A stretch of 64,000 bases of DNA from Promethearchaeota archaeon. GTDB taxonomy: Archaea; Asgardarchaeota; Lokiarchaeia; Sigyniarchaeales; SOKP01. The notes below the pieces were generated by a model that was not told the DNA's origin, did not search any database, and saw nothing but the letters and a program-made list of their open reading frames with translations. Location of the stretch: contig JAHPZI010000010.1 of the NCBI GenBank assembly GCA_019058295.1, positions 1-64,000 on the forward strand. Reading direction: 5' to 3'. Each line of letters opens with the position of its first letter. The stretch's first letter is position 1. A program made the position numbers and the translations under genes. Below, in pieces: positions 25,109 through 33,912 of the stretch.

Positions 25109-25699
25109 TTATATGGTAAATCTTAAGATAAGATCTTTGTCTTCTTCTGCATAGTCAATTCCTATTCTCTTACCTTTTTTAATATCGTGGTCGTTAATTT
25201 CTTCACCATAAGTGAAAAATAATTTTGATTTTGGAGAACAAGAATCTTTCCCATTAAATTCTTCTTTTGTAATATCGAATGCCATGCAAAGTTTACTTGG
25301 TCCATCTGCTAAATTTTTGAAATTCCTTCCAATTTTTACCTTGCGATTCTTTTTCATCAAATCAATTCCATCAATAGGGAAAATTTGTCTTATAAAAACT
25401 CCACAAGGCATACCTTTAGGTTCTGTTATAACATTTAAGCAATAGTACATCCCATAAATATAGTAAACATATAGAGTGCCTGGTTTTTCGTACATTATTT
25501 TTGTTTTTTCAGTCTTTTTGTAATTATAACAATGACTCGCTTTATCGTTTGGACCCAAATAAGCTTCAACTTCCGTAATTTTCCCTACGATAGCTCCTTT
25601 ATCTGTTTTTCTTACCAAATATTTCCCCAAAAGATCCTTAGCTACATCTTGAGTGTCTCTAGAAAAAAATTCTCTTTCTAATCGAATAAAGGGTTCCAA
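25109..25699 (-). CDS. mpg: 3-methyladenine DNA glycosylase (AAG/MPG type)
   Basis: 196 residues, TTG start at 25699. Signature regions: REFFSRDTQDVAKDLLGKYL at the start, GKITEVEAYLGPNDKASHCY with the catalytic glutamate, KPGTLYVYYIYGMYYCLNV, CGVFIRQIFPIDG and the end GKRIGIDYAEEDKDLILRF. The enzyme removes alkylated purines from DNA by hydrolysis of the glycosyl bond. The gene is complete. It starts 17 bases after the stop of the upstream minus-strand gene. Confidence 0.93.
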   Translation of the reverse strand: MEPFIRLEREFFSRDTQDVAKDLLGKYLVRKTDKGAIVGKITEVEAYLGPNDKASHCYNYKKTEKTKIMYEKPGTLYVYYIYGMYYCLNVITEPKGMPCGVFIRQIFPIDGIDLMKKNRKVKIGRNFKNLADGPSKLCMAFDITKEEFNGKDSCSPKSKLFFTYGEEINDHDIKKGKRIGIDYAEEDKDLILRFTI

Positions 25700-25716
25700 A
25701 TTAGTTTACCAATTAA

Positions 25717-26448
25717 TTATTCCTTATCAAATATCTGAATCATATTTTTATCTATTATCCATTTGTCAACTAAGAGCTTCTGGAAATTTGCTTTATCGTT
25801 CGCATCATAATTATTATGAATAGTACTCTTCGGGACCCAAAACTCGTTTCCCGTATCAAGAGCGATTAACAGCGCTTTCTCACTCTCCACTTTAATCCTT
25901 GCGTTAATTTCCATCCTATCTTTTGATGAATCATATTCTGTTGTCTCTATAACGTGGAGACCATCCTTTGCTTTTATATGCTCTGAAAATACGCTATATT
26001 CACTTTCAACTATTTTTTCTCTTCGATCTTTTGTTTCAAAAGTTCCTGATGTAGCAAATTCTATTTTTTCGTCTAAAATATGTTCGAGTAGTTTAACTAA
26101 GAATTTTGTATTTGGAAATTTTAACTTCTTTTTATAATTACCAATCTTAAATTTCAGGACTTCACGAGCTTCGCTCTCCCACCCAACAAAAATCTCTGTT
26201 TTTTCTTCTTTAAAAACATGATACCCTCTCCAATTTTGACTTCTCCTATTTAAAACTTCTAAAATACAAATAATTTCCTCTATTGAAAGCCTAACTGTTT
26301 TTCCCTCATTTTTAGAAGGTTTTTCCCAAATTCCATCTTCTTTTCTATTAATGCATGTAAGAAATATATAAGGCACCAACTTTGCGGGAGAATTTACAAT
26401 AATACCACTTTTTTGCCCGAAAAAGCTTTTAGTATGAATATCAGCCAT
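25717..26448 (-). CDS. Unknown protein, possible nucleic-acid-binding N-terminal domain
   Basis: 243 residues from ATG 26448 (a TTG three codons up is possible). The N-terminal half has strands and a helix (KTVRLSIEEIICILEVLNRR, then WRGYHVFKEEKTEIFVGWES), a layout I associate with PC4/Whirly-like single-strand binders, but I am not sure. The end, SEKALLIALDTGNEFWVPKS, resembles a small beta domain with a conserved W-PKS turn seen in many phage and cellular proteins. No catalytic motif. It lies between the glycosylase and the acyl-CoA synthetase subunit genes on the same strand. Confidence 0.6.
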   Translation of the reverse strand: MADIHTKSFFGQKSGIIVNSPAKLVPYIFLTCINRKEDGIWEKPSKNEGKTVRLSIEEIICILEVLNRRSQNWRGYHVFKEEKTEIFVGWESEAREVLKFKIGNYKKKLKFPNTKFLVKLLEHILDEKIEFATSGTFETKDRREKIVESEYSVFSEHIKAKDGLHVIETTEYDSSKDRMEINARIKVESEKALLIALDTGNEFWVPKSTIHNNYDANDKANFQKLLVDKWIIDKNMIQIFDKE

Positions 26449-26587
26449 TATAATCAATAGTTATGATTTAAAATGAAAAAAAGTGTTATTTCACTAATAA
26501 ACATATATTTGGCTAATGATTTAAACTCATTTAAAATAATTCTAAAGTTATTAAATTAATAGAAATCAGTAACTTTACCAAAATAGT

Positions 26588-28069
26588 TCATATTTTATTT
26601 TGTGTTTTCCTTCCATATTCATAAAGAGCCCGAAATGATTTCGCCGCTCTTCGAAAATTAGGATATACTATAAAACCATCCTTTATAAGTTTTTTATAAT
26701 ATTTTTTTCGCCTTACCGCAGGGTATTCAGGCAGAATTAAAATAAACACTTTATTTAAGGATTCTGTAAGTTCTTTTATTTTCAATAAGTTATTGTAATA
26801 ACTTTTAAAAAACCCCTCTTCTTCGACGTCTTCCCACGCATCCGTTAAAAGCAGTACAAGATCAATTTTTCCTTCAATTGTATTTTCTTCGATTGCTGCT
26901 TTAGCGATTTCGAAATATGTTTCACTAGACGATATCCATGGTAAATCTAAAGGATTGGAAAGACTGCCGATTTTTACCGGATATATCTTTCGTAATTTTT
27001 CTAATCTCTCACCTTCGAAATACGGCACGTTTAATCCTAATTCTGTTAATGTATTTGTAGCAGCAATTCCAAAACCTCCTGACCAAAGAATTACTAAAAC
27101 ATTTTTCCCTTCTGGATACATAATTTCTTTTTTTATACTTTTATTTCTATTTATAAAGTTATAAAATAAATAAGTATAATCTAGCATATCATCAAACGAA
27201 GTAGGAACTTCAACTATGGGTGTTTGTTCGTAAATGGCTTTCCAAATCTTTTGATTTGTACTAATTGAACCTGTGTGTGTTTTTACTGCTGTCTGTGCCC
27301 TTTGGGTCTTCCCGCCATTCATAAACAAGACTGGTTTTTTCATCCCTCTTAATGTATTTAATAATTTTTTTCCCTCATTTGGGTGAAGTGCGTTTATTCC
27401 TTCAAAGTAAACTAAAACCAAATCAGTATCATCATCTTGATTGTAGTATTCCAAAAAATCTGAAATTTGAAGGTCTACACAATTTCCGACACTAACTCCT
27501 TTTGAGAATCTTAAATCATGACGCAATGAACCAAGCCTAATCGTTTGGGAATGTAAATCCCCTGATTGGAAAACTAATGAGATGTTCCCGGGCTTTACGG
27601 GAAATAATGGTTCATAAGCTAAATGTCCCTTAGGTGAATAGATTCCCATACAGTTTGGCCCGATTGCTCGAGTATTATTCTCGTTTAATATTTTAAATAC
27701 TTCCTTCTCAATTTCAACGCCATCTTTATCAGATTCTCCCATCCCGGCTGTGAAGATGTGAATTGTCTTAATTACTTTTTGATATAGCAATTGTTTTAAA
27801 CTATCAACTATCCTATGCCTTCCCACAGAAAGGATTAGAAGATCAATCGTGTCTTCCGGGACATCCTCCAAAGATTTATAGCATTTTAAACCAAATAATT
27901 CATCTTTTGATTGGCTAATTAAATATAATTTGTTTTGATCAAAACTTTGTTGAGTAAATCCCATCATAAAATACCACAATTTTTCGGATGCTTCAAAAAT
28001 TGCAACATTTCGAGGATAAAATAAAGCGTCTAAAGAATCAGTAAGTTCTTCTAAGGTCATATATATCAC
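26588..28069 (-). CDS. Acyl-CoA synthetase (NDP-forming), alpha-subunit-like
   Basis: 493 residues. Domain order matches the alpha subunit of ADP-forming acetyl-CoA synthetase: a CoA-binding Rossmann domain (FYPRNVAIFEASEK, then RAIGPNCMGIYSPKG), a ligase domain with GNISLVFQSGDLHSQ and the phosphohistidine region KTHTGSISTNQK (His near residue 265), and a third flavodoxin-like domain. The usual SHTG is THTG. The ATP-grasp beta subunit is not fused and not adjacent, so it must be elsewhere. Function: acyl-CoA to acid plus ATP. The CoA loop is less glycine-rich than usual. GTG 28069 or ATG 28060 may be the start. Confidence 0.85.
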   Translation of the reverse strand: MIYMTLEELTDSLDALFYPRNVAIFEASEKLWYFMMGFTQQSFDQNKLYLISQSKDELFGLKCYKSLEDVPEDTIDLLILSVGRHRIVDSLKQLLYQKVIKTIHIFTAGMGESDKDGVEIEKEVFKILNENNTRAIGPNCMGIYSPKGHLAYEPLFPVKPGNISLVFQSGDLHSQTIRLGSLRHDLRFSKGVSVGNCVDLQISDFLEYYNQDDDTDLVLVYFEGINALHPNEGKKLLNTLRGMKKPVLFMNGGKTQRAQTAVKTHTGSISTNQKIWKAIYEQTPIVEVPTSFDDMLDYTYLFYNFINRNKSIKKEIMYPEGKNVLVILWSGGFGIAATNTLTELGLNVPYFEGERLEKLRKIYPVKIGSLSNPLDLPWISSSETYFEIAKAAIEENTIEGKIDLVLLLTDAWEDVEEEGFFKSYYNNLLKIKELTESLNKVFILILPEYPAVRRKKYYKKLIKDGFIVYPNFRRAAKSFRALYEYGRKTQNKI

Positions 28070-28096
28070 AATCTAAAAAATTTAAGAATAAGAGTA

Positions 28097-28402
28097 CTAC
28101 ATTAATTCAATTTCCACTAATACAGATTCCGGAATTTGAATTTTCATAATAAGATGCATCGATTTCTCATCTGTAATAATTTCGAAAAGGCGTTTATGAA
28201 TCCTCATTTCATATTTAGCCCAAGTTGCTGTTCCTTGGCCAGAGGGCGCTTTTAAAACGGGAACTCTCAGTCTTTTCGTAGGAAGAGGTATTGGCCCGTA
28301 TTTTTTAATACCAGTTTTTTTACAAACATTTTCGAGCTGTTCGCAAACGGACTTTAGAGCTTCTAATCTGGTCGATGATAAACGTATGCGAGCTTTTTGT
28401 AT
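28097..28402 (-). CDS. rps10: 30S ribosomal protein uS10, no canonical start codon
   Basis: The frame encodes KARIRLSSTRLEALKSVCEQ, later KYGPIPLPTKRLRVPVLKAP and KYEMRIHKRLFEIITDEKSM, all characteristic of archaeal/eukaryal uS10, ending TAG at 28097. With ATA 28402 as start it has 101 residues, the normal archaeal length (M-QKARIRLS). An in-frame TAA lies nine codons above, and no ATG, GTG or TTG occurs between. GGTGA at 28414-28410 stands seven bases from the ATA. Either ATA initiates, or the assembly has an indel. No other translation gene is adjacent, and EF-1A, its usual neighbour in archaea, is absent. Confidence 0.88.
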   Translation of the reverse strand: MQKARIRLSSTRLEALKSVCEQLENVCKKTGIKKYGPIPLPTKRLRVPVLKAPSGQGTATWAKYEMRIHKRLFEIITDEKSMHLIMKIQIPESVLVEIELM

Positions 28403-28409
28403 TTTTATA

Positions 28410-28414
28410 TCACC
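28410..28414 (-). promoter_or_regulatory. GGTGA Shine-Dalgarno site deciding the uS10 start
   Basis: On the minus strand GGTGA is followed by seven bases (TATAAAA) and then ATA CAA AAA GCT. The same spacing occurs before the ATT start at 31731, the TTG at 39604 and the ATG at 36690. Confidence 0.6.
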
Positions 28415-28524
28415 AGTGATTACTTTTTAGAATTTATACGGCATTTTCTATATTATAATAACTAATCGTATTAACCAAAATTATTGCTATTAAATAAATT
28501 TTTGTATCTAATCATCAAAAAGGT

Positions 28525-28622
28525 ATTTGAATAAAATTTGCTAAAGTTTCAGTACCAAACAAATGTCTTTTTTTGAAAAAATTGTGAGATGAGTTTTGAC
28601 TAAATAAACATTGATTACATAT
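28525..28622 (-). pseudogene. Decayed fragment of a radical SAM gene
   Basis: On the minus strand one frame reads CLFSQNSSHNFFKKRHLF and goes on with ANFIQ, which aligns with the intact radical SAM protein at 32779-33909 (CLFCQNSSHKNFSKKHLF, then LANQI). The frame is closed by TAG upstream and TGA downstream and one of the cluster cysteines is Ser. It covers only about 30 codons around the cluster motif, so it is a remnant of a duplicate gene. Confidence 0.65.
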
Positions 28623-28674
28623 CTATTTAATAATATTAAGTGGACATTAGAAAGATCTTATTCTCCTAATTTCA

Positions 28675-30357
28675 TTATTTCAATCTTTTTTTTTTATAAT
28701 AACCTTTTATTTGGGAGTAAACAATAATAGCTAGACTCCCAAGTATTGGATATACAAATAAAAAAGTGACAGGTTTTAAAATATAGTTAAGAACTATAGC
28801 ATCAAGATCATAATCAATTTTAAAATCAAAATCATCATCATCGTCATCGCCCGTGCTTGGAATTTGACAAGCACAACCAAATTTAAATCTCCAGAGGTCA
28901 TTCAAATAGTCCTCCGCACCTTTTTGGGCATAACCATACCCTCCGAACAACCAAAAAATTCCGTCCGTATCCGTCCAAGAAACAGAACTCCCTCTAGCTC
29001 CCGGATAATTCGCGCAATTAGGAACTCTCATCGCGCCATATACGCCATATTCATCTGTTTTTTTACTCCCTGACATCCATGCCCACTCCTTTGAGGTGAT
29101 GTTAAATCTCCAGAGGTCATTCAGTACCCCATAACTACCTGATCCGTCATAACCACCACCTCCGAATAACCATAAATTTCCATCTATATCCATCCAAGAA
29201 ACAGAACTGGTTCTACTTCCTGGAAAATTCGCCATATCAGGAACTCCCTTCGTGCCATATACACCAATTTGAATGGGGAAGTTACTCCCTGACATCCACG
29301 CCCACTCATTTGAGGTGATGTTAAATCTCCAGAGGTCATTCAGCCGCCCAACCGAAATTGATTCGGCATAACCATAACCTCCGAATAACCATAAACTTCC
29401 ATTCTTATCCGTCCAAGAAACAGAACTATATCTAGCTCCCGGATAATTCGCCATATCAGGAACTCCCTTCGTGCCAGATACTCCAATTTGATTTAGGATA
29501 TTATTCCCTGACATCCACGCCCACTCCTTTGAGGTGATGTTAAATCTCCAAAGGTCATTCAGCCTCCCCCAACTACCTGATCCAGCACGACCATACCCTC
29601 CGAATAACCATAAATTTCCGTCCGTATCCGTCCAAGAAACAGAACTGTATCTAGCTCCCGGATAATTCGCAATATCAGGATCTCTCATCGCGCCATATAC
29701 GCCATATTCATCATCGGTTTTATTCCCTGACATCCACGCCCACTCCTTTGAGGTGATATTAAATCTCCAGAGGTCATTTAGTATCCCATAACTACCTGAT
29801 CCGTCATAACCATACCCTCCGAATAACCATAAATTTCCGTCCGTATCCGTCCAAGAAACAGACCCCCATCTAGATCCCGGATAATTCGCTATATGAGAAA
29901 CTCCCTTCGTGCCATAGACGCCATTTTGATCTATGGTTTTAGCCCCTGACATCCACGTCCACTCCTTTAAAGTGATATTAAATCTCCAGAGGTCATTCAA
30001 CGACCCAGAAAAACCTGATTCGGCATAACCTCCACCTCCGAATAACCATAAATTTCCATCTTTATCCGTCCAAGAAACAGAACCGCTTCTAGCTCCTGGA
30101 AAACTCGCCACATTAGGAACTCCTTTCGTGCCATATACGCCATATTTAGCTGTGTTTTTACTTCCTGATATCCATATCCCACAATAGGTCCCTCCATTAG
30201 ATGATGATGTGCTTAAGGAGCCTGCTTTCTTGGACCCTGTGGCGACATCAGCAGAGAAAGGTGTTGAGGTGTTTGATGCTGTTATTACCATGAGGCATAA
30301 GACAATGACAAAAGTTATGTCAATTACTTTATTTTTATTTTTATTTAAGCTAAACAT
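28675..30357 (-). CDS. Kelch-type beta-propeller surface protein with C-terminal anchor
   Basis: 560 residues. A hydrophobic signal is at about residues 12-28. Six repeats of 73 residues follow, each with GVYGTKGVP-like, ANYPGAR-SSVSWTD, GNLWLFGGYGYDGSGSYG, LNDLWRFNITSKEWAWMSG, the kelch/galactose oxidase blade pattern. The repeats are nearly identical even in DNA, so they expanded recently. After a CACQIP end there is a GDDDDDD stalk, then a membrane helix (FLFVYPILGSLAIIVYSQI) and a basic tail KKKRLK. It should be displayed outside the cell. Last gene of a minus-strand set with three other membrane proteins. Confidence 0.88.
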   Translation of the reverse strand: MFSLNKNKNKVIDITFVIVLCLMVITASNTSTPFSADVATGSKKAGSLSTSSSNGGTYCGIWISGSKNTAKYGVYGTKGVPNVASFPGARSGSVSWTDKDGNLWLFGGGGYAESGFSGSLNDLWRFNITLKEWTWMSGAKTIDQNGVYGTKGVSHIANYPGSRWGSVSWTDTDGNLWLFGGYGYDGSGSYGILNDLWRFNITSKEWAWMSGNKTDDEYGVYGAMRDPDIANYPGARYSSVSWTDTDGNLWLFGGYGRAGSGSWGRLNDLWRFNITSKEWAWMSGNNILNQIGVSGTKGVPDMANYPGARYSSVSWTDKNGSLWLFGGYGYAESISVGRLNDLWRFNITSNEWAWMSGSNFPIQIGVYGTKGVPDMANFPGSRTSSVSWMDIDGNLWLFGGGGYDGSGSYGVLNDLWRFNITSKEWAWMSGSKKTDEYGVYGAMRVPNCANYPGARGSSVSWTDTDGIFWLFGGYGYAQKGAEDYLNDLWRFKFGCACQIPSTGDDDDDDFDFKIDYDLDAIVLNYILKPVTFLFVYPILGSLAIIVYSQIKGYYKKKRLK

Positions 30358-30393
30358 TATTTTTTATCTTCCGAATTATAATTATTAAATTCT

Positions 30394-30894
30394 TTACCTC
30401 TTCATTGTAATAATTGATCCAATAATGATGATATTAGCACCAATGAATAAGGTATAGAACCCTATACCAAAATCAAAAAAATCCCAAAAATTCATGATTA
30501 ATACTGTATCAAAAAGTTTAATACGTCCCGTATAAGCAAGTTCGACAGCAAATACCCAGGCAATCATAGAAATTATTGCTAAGATCCCCATTAGCAACAA
30601 AAATGTTCCGCCGCTTTTACCTTTCCTAGCACTATTTCCCTTAATTATTGTTATAATTGATATAATTATTATTTCAATTCCACACATAAAACCATAAAAT
30701 TCAGGCGCAAATTTAAATGATGATTTTTCTATATCAGTTCCTTCAGCGATATAAAATCCCCATATCCAATAATAAACATCCACATCTGTTCCAAAAAATT
30801 CCCACCTAACATAAGCTGCAGGTAGAAAAGTTGAAATTAGAATAAAAAAGCCTCCAATCATAGCTGTAATTCCCCCTGTTATTTCACGTCCCAT
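30394..30894 (-). CDS. Four-helix membrane protein, unknown
   Basis: 166 residues. Hydrophobic segments are at about 8-28, 60-84 (FMCGIEIIIISIITIIKG), 92-118 (LLLMGILAIISMIAWVF) and 140-162. The loop after the first helix (RWEFFGTDVDVYYWIWGFYI) is aromatic-rich. No known enzyme or transporter motif. It lies 12 bases downstream of the 30907-31731 gene and 36 bases upstream of the kelch gene, so a joint transcript is likely. Confidence 0.7.
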   Translation of the reverse strand: MGREITGGITAMIGGFFILISTFLPAAYVRWEFFGTDVDVYYWIWGFYIAEGTDIEKSSFKFAPEFYGFMCGIEIIIISIITIIKGNSARKGKSGGTFLLLMGILAIISMIAWVFAVELAYTGRIKLFDTVLIMNFWDFFDFGIGFYTLFIGANIIIIGSIITMKR

Positions 30895-30906
30895 AGGTTT
30901 ACCAAC

Positions 30907-31731
30907 TCATCTTAATTTTTTTAATAGTATTCTAATTACAATTATAATTACTACTGAAGTAAAAGCAATGATTCCTAAAATGAACCAATTTTTATACTCC
31001 TGAATCAATCCTAATTCCAATTCAACTTTTATTATTGTACGACCAGTATATTTCCATTCATAAAACCAAAGAACTCCATCTTCAGTATATTTATAAACAT
31101 ATTCCCAATCTTCCTCCTCATCAGCTGGTTTTTCATCAATATTCAGAATAAAACCATTTTCATTATTTTCTCGGTTAATTTTGATTTTTTTATACTCGTT
31201 TGCTAAATAGTAGTCTTCAACTTGAATAATTAACTTATCCCAGTCCAAGGAACTTGAAATAAAATAAGGTAATTCAGATTCAAGAATATCTTCATCCAAA
31301 AAAAATCCAATTTTAAATAGATTGCTATAAAATTCTAACTCATCACTATCAAAGATAGCGAATGTTTCATCTTTTTCTTCTAGTTTCCAATCATTTGCAA
31401 TGCGATTTTCAGTAATATAGTAATTATATGTAATTCTTACACCTCGAGCTCCAAGAATGGATTTTTCTTTATCACCAATATCTAAAATTACAATTTTTAT
31501 AGCTTCCTTATCCTCATCGAGATCAACATTTTCTTCTATCCAACCTGGTGACTTTCCGATATGCCTGTAATATCTCTCTAGATTCTTTTCATTATATTCA
31601 GTTTGCCAAATAAATGTATTATTTTCACTTATTTCCACATATTTAGGTCTAAATGCTAGAGCTATATTTATAAGAGGGAGAATAAACAAGCTAATTAATA
31701 CTAAAAATTTGATGATTGTTATTTTTTTAAT
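30907..31731 (-). CDS. Secreted single-anchor membrane protein, ATT start
   Basis: 274 residues if started at ATT 31731, which gives a normal signal peptide (KKITIIKFLVLISLFILPL). GGTGA (31743-31739) lies seven bases upstream of the ATT and an in-frame TAA directly precedes that region; the TTG at 31689 would remove the basic n-region. The large ectodomain is beta-rich and acidic (WIEENVDLDEDKEAIKIVIL), followed by YEWKYTGRTIIKVELELG and a C-terminal helix (WFILGIIAFTSVVIIIVIRI) with the basic end LKKLR. I do not recognise the family. It resembles its neighbour at 31835 in topology. Confidence 0.75.
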   Translation of the reverse strand: MKKITIIKFLVLISLFILPLINIALAFRPKYVEISENNTFIWQTEYNEKNLERYYRHIGKSPGWIEENVDLDEDKEAIKIVILDIGDKEKSILGARGVRITYNYYITENRIANDWKLEEKDETFAIFDSDELEFYSNLFKIGFFLDEDILESELPYFISSSLDWDKLIIQVEDYYLANEYKKIKINRENNENGFILNIDEKPADEEEDWEYVYKYTEDGVLWFYEWKYTGRTIIKVELELGLIQEYKNWFILGIIAFTSVVIIIVIRILLKKLR

Positions 31732-31834
31732 GTAATATTCACCTTAATTAAATTTATTTAGAATCAACTTCTTTTTCTTTTTCTAAAATGTGTCTTATAT
31801 CATGTTTCTTCTTACCTTTCAATTTTTTAACTTT

Positions 31835-32623
31835 TTATTTTTTTACTTTTTTAATAATAGAGCATATTATTATTGTTATCCCAGTAGTTGCTCCAGTCGC
31901 AATAAGAAAGGGGAGCAACTCGAAAAATAATTCATTTTCAGATGGATTTTTGTGTGAACCCCAATATAGAGCACGAAATATAACATTTCCACCTAATATT
32001 ATCATGTATTCTCTTAAAAATCCTTTATCGCTATCATATCTATAATATATATAATGAGTTCCAAAGCTTTGTACTATAGTGCATTGACCAACATAAGTAG
32101 TATTTATATGCCAGGGAATACTTTTTAAATAGGTTTTTACATCATCCATAGCAATGCTCATGAGGACATCACTATTATTATGCATTTTTTTAACTGTGTA
32201 ATAAGCCGATCTAGGTTCATAATCAGGAGGATATTCAAAAACATGGATTTCACCTAAATCATCATGACCCTGAAAGAAATCATTTTCATCATCTGTAAAT
32301 CCCCATATTCTATATCTAATTTTATAATAATCAGTATTATGTGTAGTTGATTTTTTATCAATCTGATAGATTTCATAACAAATTTTTTCTGCTTTATCCG
32401 GATCTGAGTAAAATTCAAAATTTATCGAATTTAGATCTTCAGCTTCAAAATCTGTTATTTTATAAATAAATGTATCGCCTTTCTTTACTTTCAAATCAAA
32501 ATCAGCTTTAACTTCACGCGTATTTAAAAAAATAGAATTGATAAAGATGATCATGAGAACTAGAATGATTTCTGTTAACAAAACTAATTTAGCTTTCAAC
32601 TTGAAGAGTCTTAGCTTTTTCAC
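31835..32623 (-). CDS. Secreted single-anchor membrane protein, paralogue-like neighbour
   Basis: 262 residues, GTG start behind AGGAG. N-terminal signal: KKLRLFKLKAKLVLLTEIIL and on to about residue 33. The ectodomain begins DLKVKKGDTFIYKITDFEAE, a phrase common in Asgard and euryarchaeal surface proteins with a beta-sandwich repeat, and includes YYTVKKMHNNSDVLMSI and TYVGQCTIVQSFG. A C-terminal helix (ELLPFLIATGATTGITIIIC) ends in KKVKK. Same overall plan as the 30907 product. First gene of the surface-protein set that ends with the kelch gene. Confidence 0.75.
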   Translation of the reverse strand: MKKLRLFKLKAKLVLLTEIILVLMIIFINSIFLNTREVKADFDLKVKKGDTFIYKITDFEAEDLNSINFEFYSDPDKAEKICYEIYQIDKKSTTHNTDYYKIRYRIWGFTDDENDFFQGHDDLGEIHVFEYPPDYEPRSAYYTVKKMHNNSDVLMSIAMDDVKTYLKSIPWHINTTYVGQCTIVQSFGTHYIYYRYDSDKGFLREYMIILGGNVIFRALYWGSHKNPSENELFFELLPFLIATGATTGITIIICSIIKKVKK

Positions 32624-32778
32624 CTTTCTCTCCTAAATCTCTTAATTTTGGAAAATTATCTTTTCTTTAATCTAATTTAGGGATGTTTATATATAAAACT
32701 TATTTTTTATAAGTGATAAATTCCCCTCTCTTGACAAAAACGATTGGATGTATTAAATAATTAAAAAACTAATTTAAT

Positions 32779-33909
32779 TCAAGAAAATCCTAAAAGAAAT
32801 TTATTGCCAAGATTTACCTTTTCTAAATATTTCTGAGCAACTTCTAAACATTTCATCGCTTGTTTTCTTGGAGTTATTGGTAAATCTCTCATTTGATAAT
32901 CCCCATGAAATATCAATAGACTGTAGGGAATTTTAGGATTTATTTCTCTAATGAATTTTGCTATGTGCTCTACTTCTTCGTGATTAGTATAACCAGGTAC
33001 CATTAATGTACACCCGCTCATTTCCGGCATATTATCCTTTCTTGTGCCAAAATAATTTTCTGCTAAGAATTTGAAATTTTCAAGAGTTCTGCTATTGCTA
33101 ATGCCGCACAATGCTAAGTTTAATTTCTTATTGAAGCTTTTTAAGTCAAATTTGATGTTTCCGCCACTTTTGATTGCAATTTCCATACATTTCTCAACTA
33201 AATCGCGCCTTCCGCTTCCGTTCCATTCCCAACATATACGCATGATTCTATCTTTCTCTATTTTTTCTAATATTAATTCTGCTAAATTAATTGAAAAAGG
33301 CAACTGCGACTCGGGGGTTCCTCCAAAATAGCATAAACAAGTTATTTTTTCGTTCTTTACAATTTGATTTGCTAAAAACTCGGCTTCAAATAAGTGCTTT
33401 TTTGAAAAATTTTTATGAGACGAGTTTTGGCAGAACAAACAGTCAAAAGTGCAGCCGTACAAAAAAGCAGCATAGCTGTATGTTCCATATTCAGGACCTT
33501 TATAATTTGAATATTCAGGATAGCCGCTTGAACTTCCCGCAGGACAAAACCATGAATTACAGCAGTTTGTTGGATTTGCATCTATATATCCGTGAATATA
33601 ACCTTTTGATTTTGAGGGGTAAGGTAATTCTCCTGTCTCTTTTTTTTGGATATTTCTTAATCCACAATAACTTGTATCATCCGCAGAAAGACGACATTCA
33701 TTAATACAAAAATTACACTTTAATTTGACATTTCTTTCTACTTTTGGAGGATCTGACGGTAGATCTACAAGTTTTCGAACTTCGGTGTGAACTGAGTGTA
33801 AGTGAGGTTTAATTATATCCCAATCTCCATTAATAATACAATCTCTACATACTTGGAGCACTTGAGATATTAGTTTATCTTTTTTTCCACAAAATTTGCA
33901 TGTTCCCAT
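32779..33909 (-). CDS. Radical SAM protein, PFL-activase/AmmeMemoRadiSam-like
   Basis: 376 residues. The N-terminus has a zinc-ribbon-like CKFCGKK ... CRDC pair, then the CNFCINECRLSADDTSYCGL block, which is usual in PflA-like and AmmeMemoRadiSam proteins. The radical SAM cluster motif is GCTFDCLFCQN with Cys153, Cys157 and Cys160. Downstream blocks CYFGGTPESQ, NIKFDLKSFNK and GYTNHEEVEHIAKFIREINP complete the barrel. Substrate unknown. A decayed copy of the cluster region lies at 28525-28622. It starts four bases after the stop of the methyltransferase gene, so the two form an operon. Confidence 0.9.
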   Translation of the reverse strand: MGTCKFCGKKDKLISQVLQVCRDCIINGDWDIIKPHLHSVHTEVRKLVDLPSDPPKVERNVKLKCNFCINECRLSADDTSYCGLRNIQKKETGELPYPSKSKGYIHGYIDANPTNCCNSWFCPAGSSSGYPEYSNYKGPEYGTYSYAAFLYGCTFDCLFCQNSSHKNFSKKHLFEAEFLANQIVKNEKITCLCYFGGTPESQLPFSINLAELILEKIEKDRIMRICWEWNGSGRRDLVEKCMEIAIKSGGNIKFDLKSFNKKLNLALCGISNSRTLENFKFLAENYFGTRKDNMPEMSGCTLMVPGYTNHEEVEHIAKFIREINPKIPYSLLIFHGDYQMRDLPITPRKQAMKCLEVAQKYLEKVNLGNKFLLGFS

Positions 33910-33912
33910 TTT

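Noticed and set aside
31689..31689. TTG as start of the 30907 gene
   Set aside because: It removes the positively charged part of the signal peptide; the ATT upstream has a perfect SD.
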